64,000 nucleotides of DNA from Pohlia nutans (GCA_022496805.1 CM040092.1:14898113-14962112), one strand, 5' to 3'; numbered from the stretch's first letter, positions 23,911-35,742 are shown. The notes: a model not told the origin generated them from the sequence alone. Numbers and translations: made by a program.

Positions 23911-24254
23911 CGTGTGTACATCTAGTCATGGATGTAGAACTTCTGACTATGAATAGTCAGCGAAGCAGACGAGGTGACTAAACCTAGTCATCGATGGATA
24001 ACGGTGAACTATTAATAGCATTGCAATTACTACAAACACGTGGCGGTGGCGGCGATAATTCCGCACCCTAAACGCAGCCGCCACCCATTGATAACGAAAC
24101 CCTAAGTGGTTTGAATTTCACTTTCACTCCACTTCCCCACTCCCTCAGCCAACCTCTTCAATCATCATTGCATAGTATTGTTGTACTTAGAAGATAGTAT
24201 CTCGTTGTCGCACTTGGAAGATCTGTCGCCATAGCAAAATCGAAGAAGCCCACG

Positions 24255-24581
24255 GTGCCGGCAAGCGAGCCGTCGAAGGAGGAAGAATCGAATGAAGAAG
24301 AGTCGAAGGAGGAAGAGTCTGATGAGGAGCAGGAAAGCAGAAGCAGGGAGGAATCCGAAGCGGAGGCAGAGGCGGCGAAGTCCTCACCAAAGTTAGATCT
24401 CAATAGCGCGTTGTCGTCTACAGCGGAGGAGCCTGATGCAGAGGAAGACAACAAGGAGGAAGCAGTCAGTGACAGCGGAGAAAGCGACGTGGAGGCAAAG
24501 GTCGCGGAGAAATCGATAGCTGCGAAGACAACGGCCCCGTCGACAGCAGCTGCGAGGGCGGTTTTAGAGTTTAGGGTTTAG
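24255..24581 (+). CDS. Acidic low-complexity frame in the CACTA element
   Basis: A 108-codon frame dominated by Glu, Ser, Asp and Lys (SEPSKEEESNEEESKEEESD), followed by an Ala-rich part. In-frame codons upstream (AKSKKPTVP after an ATA at 24232) suggest the original start was lost by ATG to ATA. Such acidic N-termini occur in many plant nuclear proteins. A second basic piece with KRKRVISAEKRKRKRKN lies at about 24750-24910 and could be a further exon. GC content is well above the surroundings. Likely a captured gene piece; function unknown. Confidence 0.35.
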   Translation: MPASEPSKEEESNEEESKEEESDEEQESRSREESEAEAEAAKSSPKLDLNSALSSTAEEPDAEEDNKEEAVSDSGESDVEAKVAEKSIAAKTTAPSTAAARAVLEFRV

Positions 24582-24589
24582 CGTCGATA

Positions 24590-25760
24590 AAAAATCGATA
24601 GTCATGCTTATGGAATTTATGACTAAAGTTAGTTACGTTCTTTACATTGCTGACTAGAATTAGTCAGGAAGTCCCCTTTAACTCTACATGTTTTCATGAC
24701 TGACTGTGGTTGTTTATACTGGGATAAACATGAGTCTGAAGGAAGAGACGATGTACAGATGGTAGAAGTAAACACAGGGAAGGAAGTCGAGGCGGACAGT
24801 GCCTTGCCATCGCCGCGGAAGCATCATCCAACTGCTGAGAAGAGGAAGAGGGTTATTAGTGCTGAGAAGAGGAAGAGGAAGAGGAAGAACAGTATGGATA
24901 TTAGACATAGACGCAAATTGTAGTCATCCACTGTTAGTCAGCGGACTATATTTAGTTTTAGAGTATCCTAAATTTTTCTGGATCTCATGACTATGATATC
25001 TAAACCAAAATGACTATATGTAGTCATTAGCTGCAGTCATGTATTTGAAAGCAATGACTATGCATAGTCAATTTTTGTACAATTTTGTGCGAAAATAAAG
25101 TTTTTTTCCAGTCATATCCTTGGGCAAAAGTTTGAAAGTATCTAAAGTTCTGACTACAGCTACTCATACGAAGTAGTAAGGTATCTGGGAACGATAACTA
25201 CCAGTGATCAGAAACCGTAGTGGAATGTTTTAAGTTGATGACTAGAATTAGTCATTTTTCATAAATGAAAACGGTGGAGAATTAGTTTGAAACTAGTTGT
25301 TTGTTTTTACATATGACCAATTTTAGTCATCCGTGACTACTAGATGTGAATGACTGACGAGCCTTCACGAATATCTAAACCGAAATGATGACTAAATCTA
25401 GTCATCACTACCATATTTTGCAACCAATGATAGTCATATTATGACGTCATAAAATTATGCCATTTTAGTCATTAGGTTGACATCTATGACTAAATCTAGT
25501 CAGATTGTTCTGACTATTCCTAGTCACATATATGACTAAAAATAGTCACATTTATCGGGCTGTCCATAATCGAGGTCCCAAAAAAAAATTTGGAAACGCG
25601 CCACAGCGAACGTATGACTGCAGATATGACTAGAGTATTTTTAGTAATTTTCATTGTCCGCTATGACTGGGTTGCTGACTGAAATTGGTATTAGTCATAT
25701 GGTCACTTTATGCCCGTTTTTAGTCATAAAACCCAGTCATATTTCGACTCCTTTCCTAGT
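24590..25760. repeat. Right subterminal TGACTA/TAGTCA array
   Basis: Dozens of TGACTA and TAGTCA words, often as inverted pairs such as ATGACTAAATCTAGTCAT, over about 1.1 kb up to the right end. Longer than the left array. Confidence 0.8.
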
Positions 25761-25769
25761 AGTGATATA

Positions 25770-27240
25770 CATGACATATTTGGCACACTTGGCGTACTTG
25801 ACTTATTTGGCTTACTCAACACATTTTGGTTTTTGATGATAACAATATGGTCTTTGACTTTACAATTTTTAGCAATGGCCATTTGAATAGTCATTGGCTT
25901 TGTCAACTTGGTCTTAATCCCTCATAAATCAATTGTATGAAGAGCTACAACCTCTTTGGATTTGCCTAGAGTGTGTGAAGGGTCACCTACCTCTTCATCT
26001 ATTCACTCAAGTAAGCAAACAAAGAAATGCGTGAATATTCAAATCAAGGTGACTTCGTTGGAATTGAAATTTCTTAAAATCAACATATACTCAACCAAGA
26101 AAAACATCCAAATTCTTTTTGTGCACAATCTTTAGCTCATATTATGGCACGTGTGGTTCACATTATAATCATTTAGTCCTTGATCATTATGTTTGCATAT
26201 GGACTCATTTGTACACTTGATAATGGAATAAATTGCTTTAAAGAGAAGTAATTATTCAATATTTTAGTCCTCTAAAAAAAATCCTTTTTGTGCTACAATG
26301 AAAAGGGTGCAAGTTGTATACTACTCTAGAATGTTAAGCACAAAATTTTGAACGCAAGTCTTAAAATTCATGTCATTGTGTACTCAAGTGCTTCAAGTGA
26401 GTCTTTCAATATTTTGTGTACCAAATTCTTTTTGCACTACTATAGAAAGGGTGCAAAGTTAGCTCTATACTACTTTAGAATGCTATGAAAGTCAACTCTA
26501 AAACTTATGTCATTCGACAACCTAGTTGAAGAATAAACTGATTGGAAGACATTGACAAGAGAGTGATAGAGCACAAGCCTTCCAATTGCTTCAAAAGTGA
26601 GTCAGTTCTTTAATATTTTAGTGCCGCAGATTCTTTTTGTGCTACAATAGAAAGAATGCAAGCTGTAGATTACTCTAGAGTGTTACTTCCTTAGTTCCAA
26701 AATAAAAAGTGCCTTTGATATTACAAATATAGGAATAAATTGATCAGGCAAGCACTACGTTGCTTTTCACTCCTCCTGTGAGTCAAACAGCGCCACTTCG
26801 CACTCTCAAATTTTTTGGTTGGATATGATGAGTGCAATTCGTCACGTAGGACAAGCGTGTACAGTGAAAAGTGACAATAAACAGGATCCTCCCGAGTGAG
26901 AAACGACACCTCTGCTTGTAGTGAAGCATGGCATCATTGGTTAATTAATGCAATGTGTATATATCGCTCACCAATGTAAACTTGGGCAAAGTCAGGAGGC
27001 GAGCAGAATAAGCAATTTGTTATGTTCCCACGTGCTTTTTATTTCGTAACAATGAAGATCCACACTGAAATCTATATCGATCATTCTGCTCAATTGACAG
27101 CCCAGTTGAAGGACGCATGAACTAGGAATTCGAAGCATTGACAAGAGCGCTGCAAGCCTTTCAGAAGAGGAATGATGCAAGCTGTAGACTACTCTAGAAT
27201 GTTATGAAGATAAACACTGAAATCCATACCATTCTGCTCA
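25770..27240. other. Gap with four degenerate copies of one block
   Basis: No gene. A block with TTCTTTTTGTGCTACAATAG and CTACTCTAGAATGTTA recurs near 26281, 26425, 26630 and 27170. A Stowaway-like left end (TACTTCCTTAGTTCCAAAAT) is visible at 26690 without a partner. Confidence 0.5.
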
Positions 27241-27242
27241 AT

Positions 27243-27495
27243 CCCGGGGTGCACTCTACATTATGTTTGAGAATCACGTGCGTTCATTGACCCCTTCTAA
27301 AAATCTCCTTGTATACGAGAGGTTATATGTCTAAATGCCTTTGTATACATACATACATATATATAAGTATATGTGAATATTTTGAGTTCTAAATGTGTTT
27401 ATTGTATGTATACGTAATACGACAGTGTTCAAATTAATACCCCTTTCGTGCACTCACGTATAGTTGTACATGTTTAGTACAGTGCAGCCCCCGGG
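27243..27495 (+). mobile_element. hAT-like MITE with 8-bp target duplication
   Basis: Starts CCCGGGGTGCACTCTAC and ends GTACAGTGCAGCCCCCGGG, which are inverted repeats with small differences. TGCTCAAT occurs immediately before (27235-27242) and after (27496-27503). The unoccupied version CTGCTCAATTGACAG is visible nearby at 27090. An 8-bp duplication is the hAT signature. Non-coding, 253 bp. Confidence 0.8.
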
Positions 27496-27859
27496 TGCTC
27501 AATTGACAGGCCAGAACTTGAAGGAGCCATAAACTTGAGAATCGTGCTTGAAGCCTTTCATAAGAACGACATTAGTATTAAGGTAACTATATCTAAAAGC
27601 GACAATTTCCTTAAAGCGTCCATAGCTCAATCTTCCATAATAAGTAGATTCTGATACACTACTGTTGATGAGAATGTGCACAATCTGAACATCAGAGTTT
27701 AAGGTCGCTTTAAGGTCAACCTATACGGTAGTCGGCACTTTGGAAATTCATAACTTATTCATACAGTGTTCAAATAATGCATGCTAAAGTGCGTTGGAAT
27801 CCTTTTGAACTTGCTATTAGGTGTGAATGCTTTAAGGCATAGATACCTTACTACAAAAA

Positions 27860-30800
27860 ATGAGTAGCGATCCAGGAGCGCAAGACACGAAGCCATTGAT
27901 GTGGGACCTCCGTTCCAAAGTGGGAGAATGGGACCCCAAGTGCACGAACGCGGGGCCGTGTCGCGTGGCGAGCTGCGGCACGCGCCCCGTGCAATCCGCG
28001 CTCACGTTCGACTTGTCACTCCGCCTGGGCACGTGGGACTCCGACCTCGCCGACCCGTGCCCGCAGTTGGCCGGGGAGTGTGGCGGAACTTGGGTGGCGT
28101 CCGGCCAGAAAGGAGGACCTGTTGTACGAGGCCCCATTTTTACCCTGGATTTGGCCCCGTGTGATGACCCTGGATCTCCGCCGTCTCCGACCTCGCCCCG
28201 TGTCAGGATTGTTCCTAGCGTGAGTAAGAAACTCGTGTTGGCTTATCGTGATAAAGAGTCTCTGTTGGAAGAGATCATTGATCTGAAGCGCGTTGTTCAA
28301 GACCAGCAGGATCACATTCGGCACCATAAGATCCAAGCTTCCATCATCGAGTCCGAGAACAGGTAGCTAGTAGACCTGTGTTTTTTTTTATCACTTTTCT
28401 TTTCTTGTGCAAGTTGGATATTCATCGAAACAATCATCGGCAATACTTAAGAGGTTGAGAAGATCAATCTCATGTCATGCATTAGTAGACTGATTTGCAG
28501 ACTGATATGGAAATGATCTCAATCATGGTATGTAATCCGATTCTATTGTTTGAAAATTATGACTATCTTCAGTGATCATACTGTGAAAATAATAGAATTC
28601 AAATTGGGTCAAATTTTATTTTGTTAAAATCAGTGAAGATCGAACACTACATGTGTTGGTCAATGAATTATACGTACTAAACTTGTGCAAGTTGGATATT
28701 CATTGAAACAATCATCAGCAATACTTAAGAGGTTGAGGAGATCAATCTCATCTGTAGACTGATAAATTGCAGAGCTTGCACACTGTTATGGAAAGGATCT
28801 CTGGGCGGTGTGAATCTGGATATAAAAAGGCATTCATGACTGAGCTTGATTCTCATGCTTTGTCTTTAGCTCGTGGAGCTTCATGAGTAAGTTCAGTTTA
28901 ATGTCATGGTTTACATGGTTTACATTCGATTCCATGGTTTGAAAATGACCTACTTAATTGATCATATTGAAGTGATGCCCTCATATGGGTACCCCCTCCA
29001 AAAATAGTGTGATTTTCGAGAAATATCTTTTTTGGGTAAGAAAAAAACATTGGAAAATTACAAAAATTAGAGGGTGTTATAGACACCCACAGGAAGAACA
29101 GAGGGCCATACCGAGGGGGGGGGGGGGGGGGTGTTAAGCCTGGAGGCCAATGTAGATTTACACCCCCCTCCCCCCCTCGACCTACTTGTTTAGAAAGTTT
29201 GGGGGGGGTAAATCTACATTGGCCTGCAGGCTACCCCCCAGGTATGGCCCTCCCGTTCTTCCTGTGACCATGGCTGCAACTATATACATGGTGTTAAAGA
29301 TGAAATTTCTAGCACATATAAAATGAGTTAGACATAAGTCACACTATGTGAGACGCGTAAAAGTAGTACCCATATCAAGGTTAGCCATTCACAACTGTGA
29401 AAATAATAAATTTCAAACCGGGTCAAAATAAATTGTATTTCGTTAAAATCAGTGAAGAATGTCACTACATATGTTGGTCAATAAATCAATACATAAACTT
29501 GGACTAAAGAAAGTTCCCATATGACTTACAGCTCTGATTGGCAGAGCTTGCTCACTGATCTCTGGGCGGTGTGAATCTGGATATAAAAAAGGCATGACTG
29601 AGCTTGTTTGATTCTCATGTTTGTCAAGATTAGCTCGTGGAGCTTCATGAATATTAAGTGCAGTTTAATCGATCTGTGGATATATTATGAACTTGTGTGC
29701 TCATTTGTGCACCTGCTTGAATGTACGATTATTTCAGAAAGATGCTGCGAGATATTGAAGACATGGAGAAACCTAATTGTCAGTCCAAATCTTCAAATCC
29801 ACAAGGGACAGTGAAACTCCGTGCCAAAATCCAAGGCTGGTGTTCTCTTACCCAGGCTGCACTTACTTAATTAGTCTGACCCTTTAACCCCTAAAGGACC
29901 AAGGATTCATGGTTTTAAAAATGACAAATTCAATTGATCATATTGTGAAAATATAATTTGGATGGGACCAAATCATATATCTCTAGAATCAGTGAAGAAC
30001 AATGCATGTGTTGGTAAAAAAAAAGACAAATTTGAACAAACGGAAGTCCATATAGAACCTACTCAAAACTACTAAAACAAAACATGAGGACCAATTCGAG
30101 CTTCTTGGTCCTTTAGGGGTTAAATTAATCGTCATGCTTTAGATTCATGGTACGTTTGTTAGCAATGCAGGGGAGTAACACAAGCAACAGTGCCCAGAGT
30201 AACTCAAGGAGAGTTCCAGATTGTTAAGCAACATTTAGGAACCATGATGTTATTATAGCTACTCCCTTAAGTAAACATTGCTAATTAAAAAAAGTAACAA
30301 TCAGTGTATGATCCTAGTAGTGAATTGATTTCAGCCAGTGAGTGTGCATACACAAACTTAGTTCCGCTTTTTAAGTAGGAAGGAACTAATTTGATGCTAC
30401 AGAATGAATGATGTGCACAGGTTTGAAGAACAAAATTGGCACGTTGCAATCGAAGGCAGAATCTCAAAGCGATGAGATCAACCGGCTTCGAACTGATGCC
30501 CGTGTTTCTCATACCAAAGTACGTATATTCCCAAACTTAATTGCTCTAAACACTTGATTCGTTAAAAGTGCACGTGTCATATAAAAAGTGCACATGCTGA
30601 AATTTTCTATGTTTGAAGAAAGTATAGTCATATTTTATCTATAAAGTGTCAAAATTGAATGTACATTACATTAAAAAAAAATGTAGTGTGAATTTTAAAG
30701 GGGGGTGGGTATGTTCCCACCCCCTCTCTTTAAAATTAAAAGAAATGTAGTGCAAATTTTAGAGCGGGGTGGGTATGTTCCTACCCCCCTCCTTAAAATT

Positions 30801-33800
30801 AAAAGAAATGTAGAGAGAATTTTAAAGGGGGCAGGCATGTTCCCACCCCCCTTGCCTTTTTTAATAAAAAGAAATGCAGTGCACATATCACTAAAAAATA
30901 GTGCACATGGCTATGTGCACTTTTAACGAAACAAGTGTTTCTATTGGGATCATACACTAATTGCTATGTTTGTTAGCAATGGTAGCCTGGGATCGAGTAG
31001 CAATAACAACATAATTATGGTCCCTAAGGTAGGAGCACCCAATTCCAACAGTGTACCCAATGCCGATAATTTCTAGACACGTCATTCATTTTAGAACCCA
31101 AATCTAAGCACATCATAGAGCCTTTATTGTTTGTTGACAAAAATGATAAGCTATCTATGGTTTACCTAGATTTATGTTCTAGAATGACTATCATGTCTAG
31201 AAATTATCGGCATTGGGTACACTGTTGGAATTGGGTGCTCCTACCTTAAATGGTGCACTGGGACACCAGGACCCTTGCTCCCAATAATGCTGGAAGTAGA
31301 TGTGCATACACCCCCGGAACTTTCTAAACAAGCACGTCCCAGGGAGGGTTGGGGGCTTGGGTAAAGGGGTCCCCAGTCTCCTAGTGGTGCTTAACAAGTT
31401 GTAATATTGCTTGAGTTTCTCCCCACATATAAAAGGTGAAACCCTAACATGACATCATTCCATTCTTCTCTAGAACGAGTTTGTTGGGAGCTCTCCTTGT
31501 GTGACATCACTGTTTTTTGTTACCAGAAAACACTGGCTTTAAGCACTAGACTTTGTACTCCTACTAAAGCTTCAAAGATTCTTTTGAATGCTCTTGGATG
31601 CTTCTTGTTTTCACATCTTAAATTTATTTTACTTGCTTAACTCCTACTAAATTCCCTCATATAATGGCAAGTATCATCTTTCACTCTAGTTCGAAGGAAA
31701 GTTACTCTATCAATAAAAATCAAACAAAGCACTAGGGGGTGCAGAACCATATTGTTATAGAATGTAATGAACGTTTCTTGACAAGATGTGATGTTGTTTG
31801 GGTTACTCTCCAACCTTGTTTGAGCTACTCCCCAACCTTTCTTGAGTTACTCCCCAACCTTGCTTCAATTACTTCCCTACATTACTAGCAAACGTAGTAG
31901 TGTATGATCCTAGGAGTATACTATAATTTTTTTTTTAGTGTTTAAGGATTTCTCTGGTCTCTAAAAGATGATGCCTTGTATATTGTATCCACATAGCAGG
32001 TTCAACACATGTCTTTTAAATAATTAAAATTCTTGAGACTTCATTTCATGTCATGTCCTATCCTACATATACTCTTCAAAATTTTATTTTTCACTATAAT
32101 TTTGAATAAATAATTTTATTTATTCATGGTTTTAAAATGACCATTTTGATATAGGACCAAATAGTCCAAATTGGGCCTCATTTTTTGAGTTTCTCCCCAA
32201 CATTGCGTGAGTTTCTTCCCTACTTTGCTAGCAAAAGTAGCAAATATTGTAGATGATCCTAGCTAGCAATATATAATTGTACAACGTTTTAGTGTTTAAA
32301 ATTTTCTCCAGAAGATGATGCCTTATATATCATATCCTACAAATATTCTTCGAGATTTATTTATTTATTTTTCACACTAAAAAAAACTCAATTTTGAATA
32401 AATAATTTCTCAAAAAAACCATTTCTGTTTTTATAAGTATTTTTTGCCAGCTTGCCCTTGTAATTCGTGGTTTTAAAATGACCATTTTTATTGATCATAT
32501 TGTGGAAAGTGTGGTTCATATGTGGGCAAATTTCAGATCAACAGACTGAGAGAAATTTGCATGTGTTTGCTTAAAAATAATAACTTTGGAACAAATCAAT
32601 ATCAGTCTATGAACTCAAAATTGCTTAAAAAGGCATAAGTCCAAATATGGCTGCTTGGTTCTTACAAGGGTTAAGAAAGTTACGTTGTGTTCCCTCAATC
32701 AACCCTTATATTTTCCCGATTCCACACCCAAAATCACTTTTAAACTCCATTTTAAGCATGATTCTCTACTAATTTAATTTGATTATATTCTAATTAAATA
32801 AATATAGATTTCTCAATGGTGTTGGGTTTGACATTTTAAAAACCTCATTTGATGCAACGAAGTAGACGTTATGAGCAAGATTCTTCCAAAATACTATCAA
32901 GCTCGTAGGGCTTGCAAAGTCGTTTAAGGGTTAACATATATCTTATTATGTTTACAAGATTTTTATATGGTTTGTTTCAGGAAGTCGAGTTTGAACGAGA
33001 CGTTTTCGCGGGCGAGATTGCAAGATTGACCCTGCTTGTGAAACGTTTGAAGCAACTCTGCAACCATGCTGCAAGTTTAGAGAATAGGGATGAGATTGGG
33101 TCCATGATGGAGCAAGCCAAACAATTGGAAGAACAAAACAAGAAACTTGAGGAGGAAGAGGGGGTAATATGGGCTTTTGCACGACGATACGTGTCTCCCT
33201 TCCTTCTTTTTTTCCTACTATTTCATTATGTGGTACTAAAGATATGTTCTCACTTGGTGTTAAGAGTGGTGTTACCACAAGTCTTAGGATTCTCAGAATT
33301 GTAGCCACTATTCCCAAATCATTGTAGCAGATTCGGAATTATGGGCAAATTCACATCATCTTTAGATAAAGATTGGATGGTGAGAAATTGTATTTAATGT
33401 TAAAACTTCTATAGTGCTACTATTGAAAAGGGTGGACTCCACTAAATACTAAGAACTTTATGCACCTTTGAACTAGATTTAGTTTGCTAATACCAGTTTT
33501 AATACCAATTTCAAACAAACCTTAATTAGTTTCATGCTGGAAATCTAGGGATGTCATAGCTTGCAATGCCTTTTGAACAATTTTCTTTCTTGCAATTCTG
33601 AGCCCAAATGTCTTGTCCCTAAAATACTTGCCTTCTGTAACATTCTGTTAGAGTCTTCTACATCACTCATGCTTTACATTGATCATAAGTCTCTTTATTC
33701 CAACTTCCTTAAATTGTCCATGCATAAACAATGTAGAGTTACAAGTTGATAGGGGGTTTTCATGCATAGTTAGAATCATAAGTTTTATACAGAAGGTTTT

Positions 33801-34924
33801 GTCATTAGTGACATAGTGATTGAAAAGAGTGAAATACACAAGTTGATAGGGAGTTTTTCATGCATAGTTCGGATCATATGTTATATACAAAACTGAGGTT
33901 TTGTCATTATTCATATAGCAAAGAGTAAAATCTTAGAACTTCTATACCGTAAAGGCCCATCATGTTTGTTAATCATGATTATTTTATTTCAAGGTTCCAT
34001 TTTATCAATGCATGTCAATATGAAAGCATGATTTGTTTTGAAAAATAGAATATTAGCTCATATAGTAATAAAATCAATAGATAGTTTTTCAACAATTTCA
34101 TCCTTTAGACAAAATGTTTAAATGATTTCTTTTTTTTCATTTAAAATTAATTATTTAATTACAAATAGGTTGAAATTTTTATAAAACAAAAATAATTTGC
34201 CCTTCATAATCCCCATTTTCCCTCCACTATGTCTTCCCAAAACTAGTCTCCAAACACAATTGTCTCTATTTTGGAGGCAAAAGCTTAACACTTCCTAATT
34301 AATTAATCAATCAATCCCTAAAGAACCAAAGATTCATGATTTTAAAGTGAAAATTTTAATTGATCATATTGTGTAAAATATAATTCAGATGAGACTAAAT
34401 TTTATATCATTGGAATCAGTGAAGAACAATGCATATGTTGGTGAATAAACCAACACTAGTAGAAAAGGTGGCATTGCCGTGGGAGATGCCCAGGCAAGTA
34501 GTGCCCAATTCCACGCATGATTTTGCCTGGGCATGTCCCTGGAGAGCGCCACATTCTCTACTAGTGCCACAAAATTGAACAAAAAGAAGTCCACATAAAA
34601 CCTACTCAAAAGTGCTAAAAAAAACCATGAGGCCCAATTTGGGCTTCTTGGTCGGGATTAATTAATGCTAAAACTATCCTTGTTGGACAGAAATTGAGCA
34701 AGGAGATGGCAAAAACGGAACACAATTTGAGAATGAATCGGATCAAAGCGGGCGAGGAGATGATGGAGGCCAGGAATGCTAAGAAGAGGTGCAGAGATTT
34801 GGAGCACAAGAATATAAGAATGGCAGCAGCCATTGAAAGGACTAAAAAGACCAACAGACTTCTCGCCAAGAAGTTGAAGAAGACTGAGAAGGCCTTTAGA
34901 AAAGCCAAGGGCAGCTTTTTCTAA
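27860..34924 (+). CDS. Five-exon coiled-coil protein gene (predicted)
   Basis: Predicted exons: 27860-28362, 29738-29835, 30421-30518, 32981-33163, 34691-34924. Phases fit throughout (2, 1, 0, 0) and the total is 1,116 bp, or 371 residues. Acceptors are ATTTCAG, TGCACAG, GTTTCAG and TGGACAG. Donors are GT except the second, which needs GC (AAG|GCTGG). Residues 1-115 are GC-rich coding sequence with many Trp, Cys and Pro. Residues 120-371 are charged and helical, with heptad-like stretches (KESLLEEIIDLKRVVQDQQD, LKNKIGTLQSKAESQSDEIN, MMEQAKQLEEQNKKLEEEEG) and a very basic C-terminus (AAIERTKKTNRLLAKKLKKT). It probably forms a coiled-coil dimer. No known family recognised and no signal peptide. 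Every intron contains MITEs or repeats. A pseudogene of exon 5 lies at 47385-47680. Confidence 0.65.
29088..29266. mobile_element. MITE containing a 17-G run
   Basis: Ends CACAGGAAGAACAGAGGGCC and the inverted GGCCCTCCCGTTCTTCCTGTG, both flanked by ACC. Inside are a G run at 29115-29131, a C-rich block, and a second G run. The interior halves (GGCCAATGTAGATTTAC and GTAAATCTACATTGGCC) are also inverted. Lies in intron 1 of the coiled-coil gene. Confidence 0.8.
29884..30123. mobile_element. 240-bp element with perfect TTAACCCC ends
   Basis: TTAACCCCTAAAGGACCAAG at the left faces the exact inverted CTTGGTCCTTTAGGGGTTAA at the right. The interior (ATTGATCATATTGTGAAAAT, AATCAGTGAAGAACAATGCA) recurs in diverged form near 28540, 29380, 32460 and 34320. 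It lies in intron 2. Confidence 0.75.
30548..30940. mobile_element. 393-bp inverted-repeat element with tandem core
   Basis: AAACACTTGATTCGTTAAAA and its inverted partner TTTTAACGAAACAAGTGTTT bound the element. The core (about 30683-30860) is three tandem copies of a unit with GGGGTGGGTATGTTCCCACC, itself a hairpin. It lies in intron 3. A remnant of the end sequence is seen at 51530. Confidence 0.8.
31027..31246. mobile_element. 220-bp MITE with 53-bp perfect inverted repeats
   Basis: Starts AGGTAGGAGCACCCAATTCC, and its inverted partner ends at 31246. I found no mismatch over about 53 bp. TA flanks both ends (31025-31026, 31247-31248), as for Tc1/mariner-type MITEs. Identical arms mean recent insertion or gene conversion. 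It lies in intron 3. Confidence 0.85.
34454..34566. mobile_element. CACTA-type MITE, 113 bp
   Basis: CACTAGTAGAAAAGGTGGC faces the inverted GCCACATTCTCTACTAGTG. The flanking triplets are CAA and CCA, near but not identical. It interrupts a diverged copy of the 29884-type element (about 34313-34660) in intron 4. The inner arms GCCCAGGCAA and TTGCCTGGGC also pair. Confidence 0.7.
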
Positions 34925-35051
34925 AACTCTTTTAGGCAAGTTTCTACACTAGCAATAAAAAATTCTTGGTGAATTCTCCTAGGTGCATTGTACTAAACAC
35001 GTACAACTACACGTGAGTGCACATAAGGGGTATTAATTTGAACATTGTTGT

Positions 35052-35650
35052 CCCGGGGAAGTTACTGTCAAGAATTTAAATAACTATGCATAACATTCAG
35101 TAGCTTTTCAAGAGGGTGCCTTTTAGTTTCATCCACCTTTATATATGAAGTGACCAGTGATTTGTACTTGAATGAACTATTGAATCAAATAAACAATTAC
35201 AAAACACTGTCAGTGAATTGTGATTGAATGAGTGCTTTCGATTACTGTTCATCATGGTTGATTGCTCTTGCTTAATGCCACGTGCCCCCATAGCTACTAA
35301 TTTGATGTGGAATATCCCACATCATTTCATTGGGAGGATGAAATGATGTGGGATATTCCACATCATTCTGTTGGAGGGAAGCAACAGTCACAAATGCTAC
35401 TGAATGTTATGTGAGAGAACAAATATAGGGTGTCTTTTATTCATTTGAGATAAAATTATAAATTTATAGAAGTAACATAGGGTGTTTTAAAACCAATTTG
35501 GGAATATTCTAGGAATATTCCTATAATATATAGAATATACCCTAAATATACTATAAATAGTAGAATATTCCAATTATTTCATAGCCCCTCATTAAATACC
35601 CTTTGTTCGCTCATATGTACCCAAAATTTACATTAAGTGACTTCCCCAAG
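35052..35650. mobile_element. hAT-like non-autonomous element, 599 bp
   Basis: Left end CCCGGGGAAGTTACT and right end AGTGACTTCCCCAAG are inverted repeats. ATTGTTGT occurs directly before (35044-35051) and after (35651-35658), an exact 8-bp duplication. No transposase inside. Related pieces lie at 40540-40768 (inverted) and near 46370. Confidence 0.8.
35304..35364. repeat. Perfect hairpin, 27-bp arms and 7-nt spacer
   Basis: GATGTGGAATATCCCACATC plus ATTTCAT, the spacer TGGGAGG, then the exact reverse complement. Each arm is itself nearly palindromic. Sits inside the 599-bp hAT-like element. Confidence 0.9.
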
Positions 35651-35742
35651 ATTGTTGTATGACGTATACTTACAATAAATATATTTAGAGCTCAAAATAT
35701 TGACGTATACTTACATTAAACATATATTTATGATGGAATAGA

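Larger units (their letters stand above)
20963..25764. mobile_element. CACTA/EnSpm element (4.8 kb) with captured gene pieces
   Basis: Starts CACTACTAGGAAAACAATCG and ends with the inverted CGACTCCTTTCCTAGTAGTG; beyond these, CGAAATATGACT also matches. Subterminal stretches on both sides are packed with TGACTA/TAGTCA words, like the transposase-binding arrays of EnSpm elements. Inside are a minus-strand relic of the CACTA protein with a DUF4216 domain, a plus-strand formin FH2 fragment, an acidic reading frame, and a hAT-like MITE. The flanking triplets (AAG and ATA) do not match, so the target duplication is lost or one end is secondary. The catalytic core of the transposase is absent, so it is probably non-autonomous. 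Confidence 0.8.

Noticed and set aside
24158..24454. Ser-rich minus-strand frame
   Set aside because: Shadow of the Glu-rich plus-strand frame at 24255-24581.
20960..25767. 3-bp target duplication of the large CACTA element
   Set aside because: The flanking triplets are AAG and ATA. I do not claim a duplication although the inverted ends are clear.
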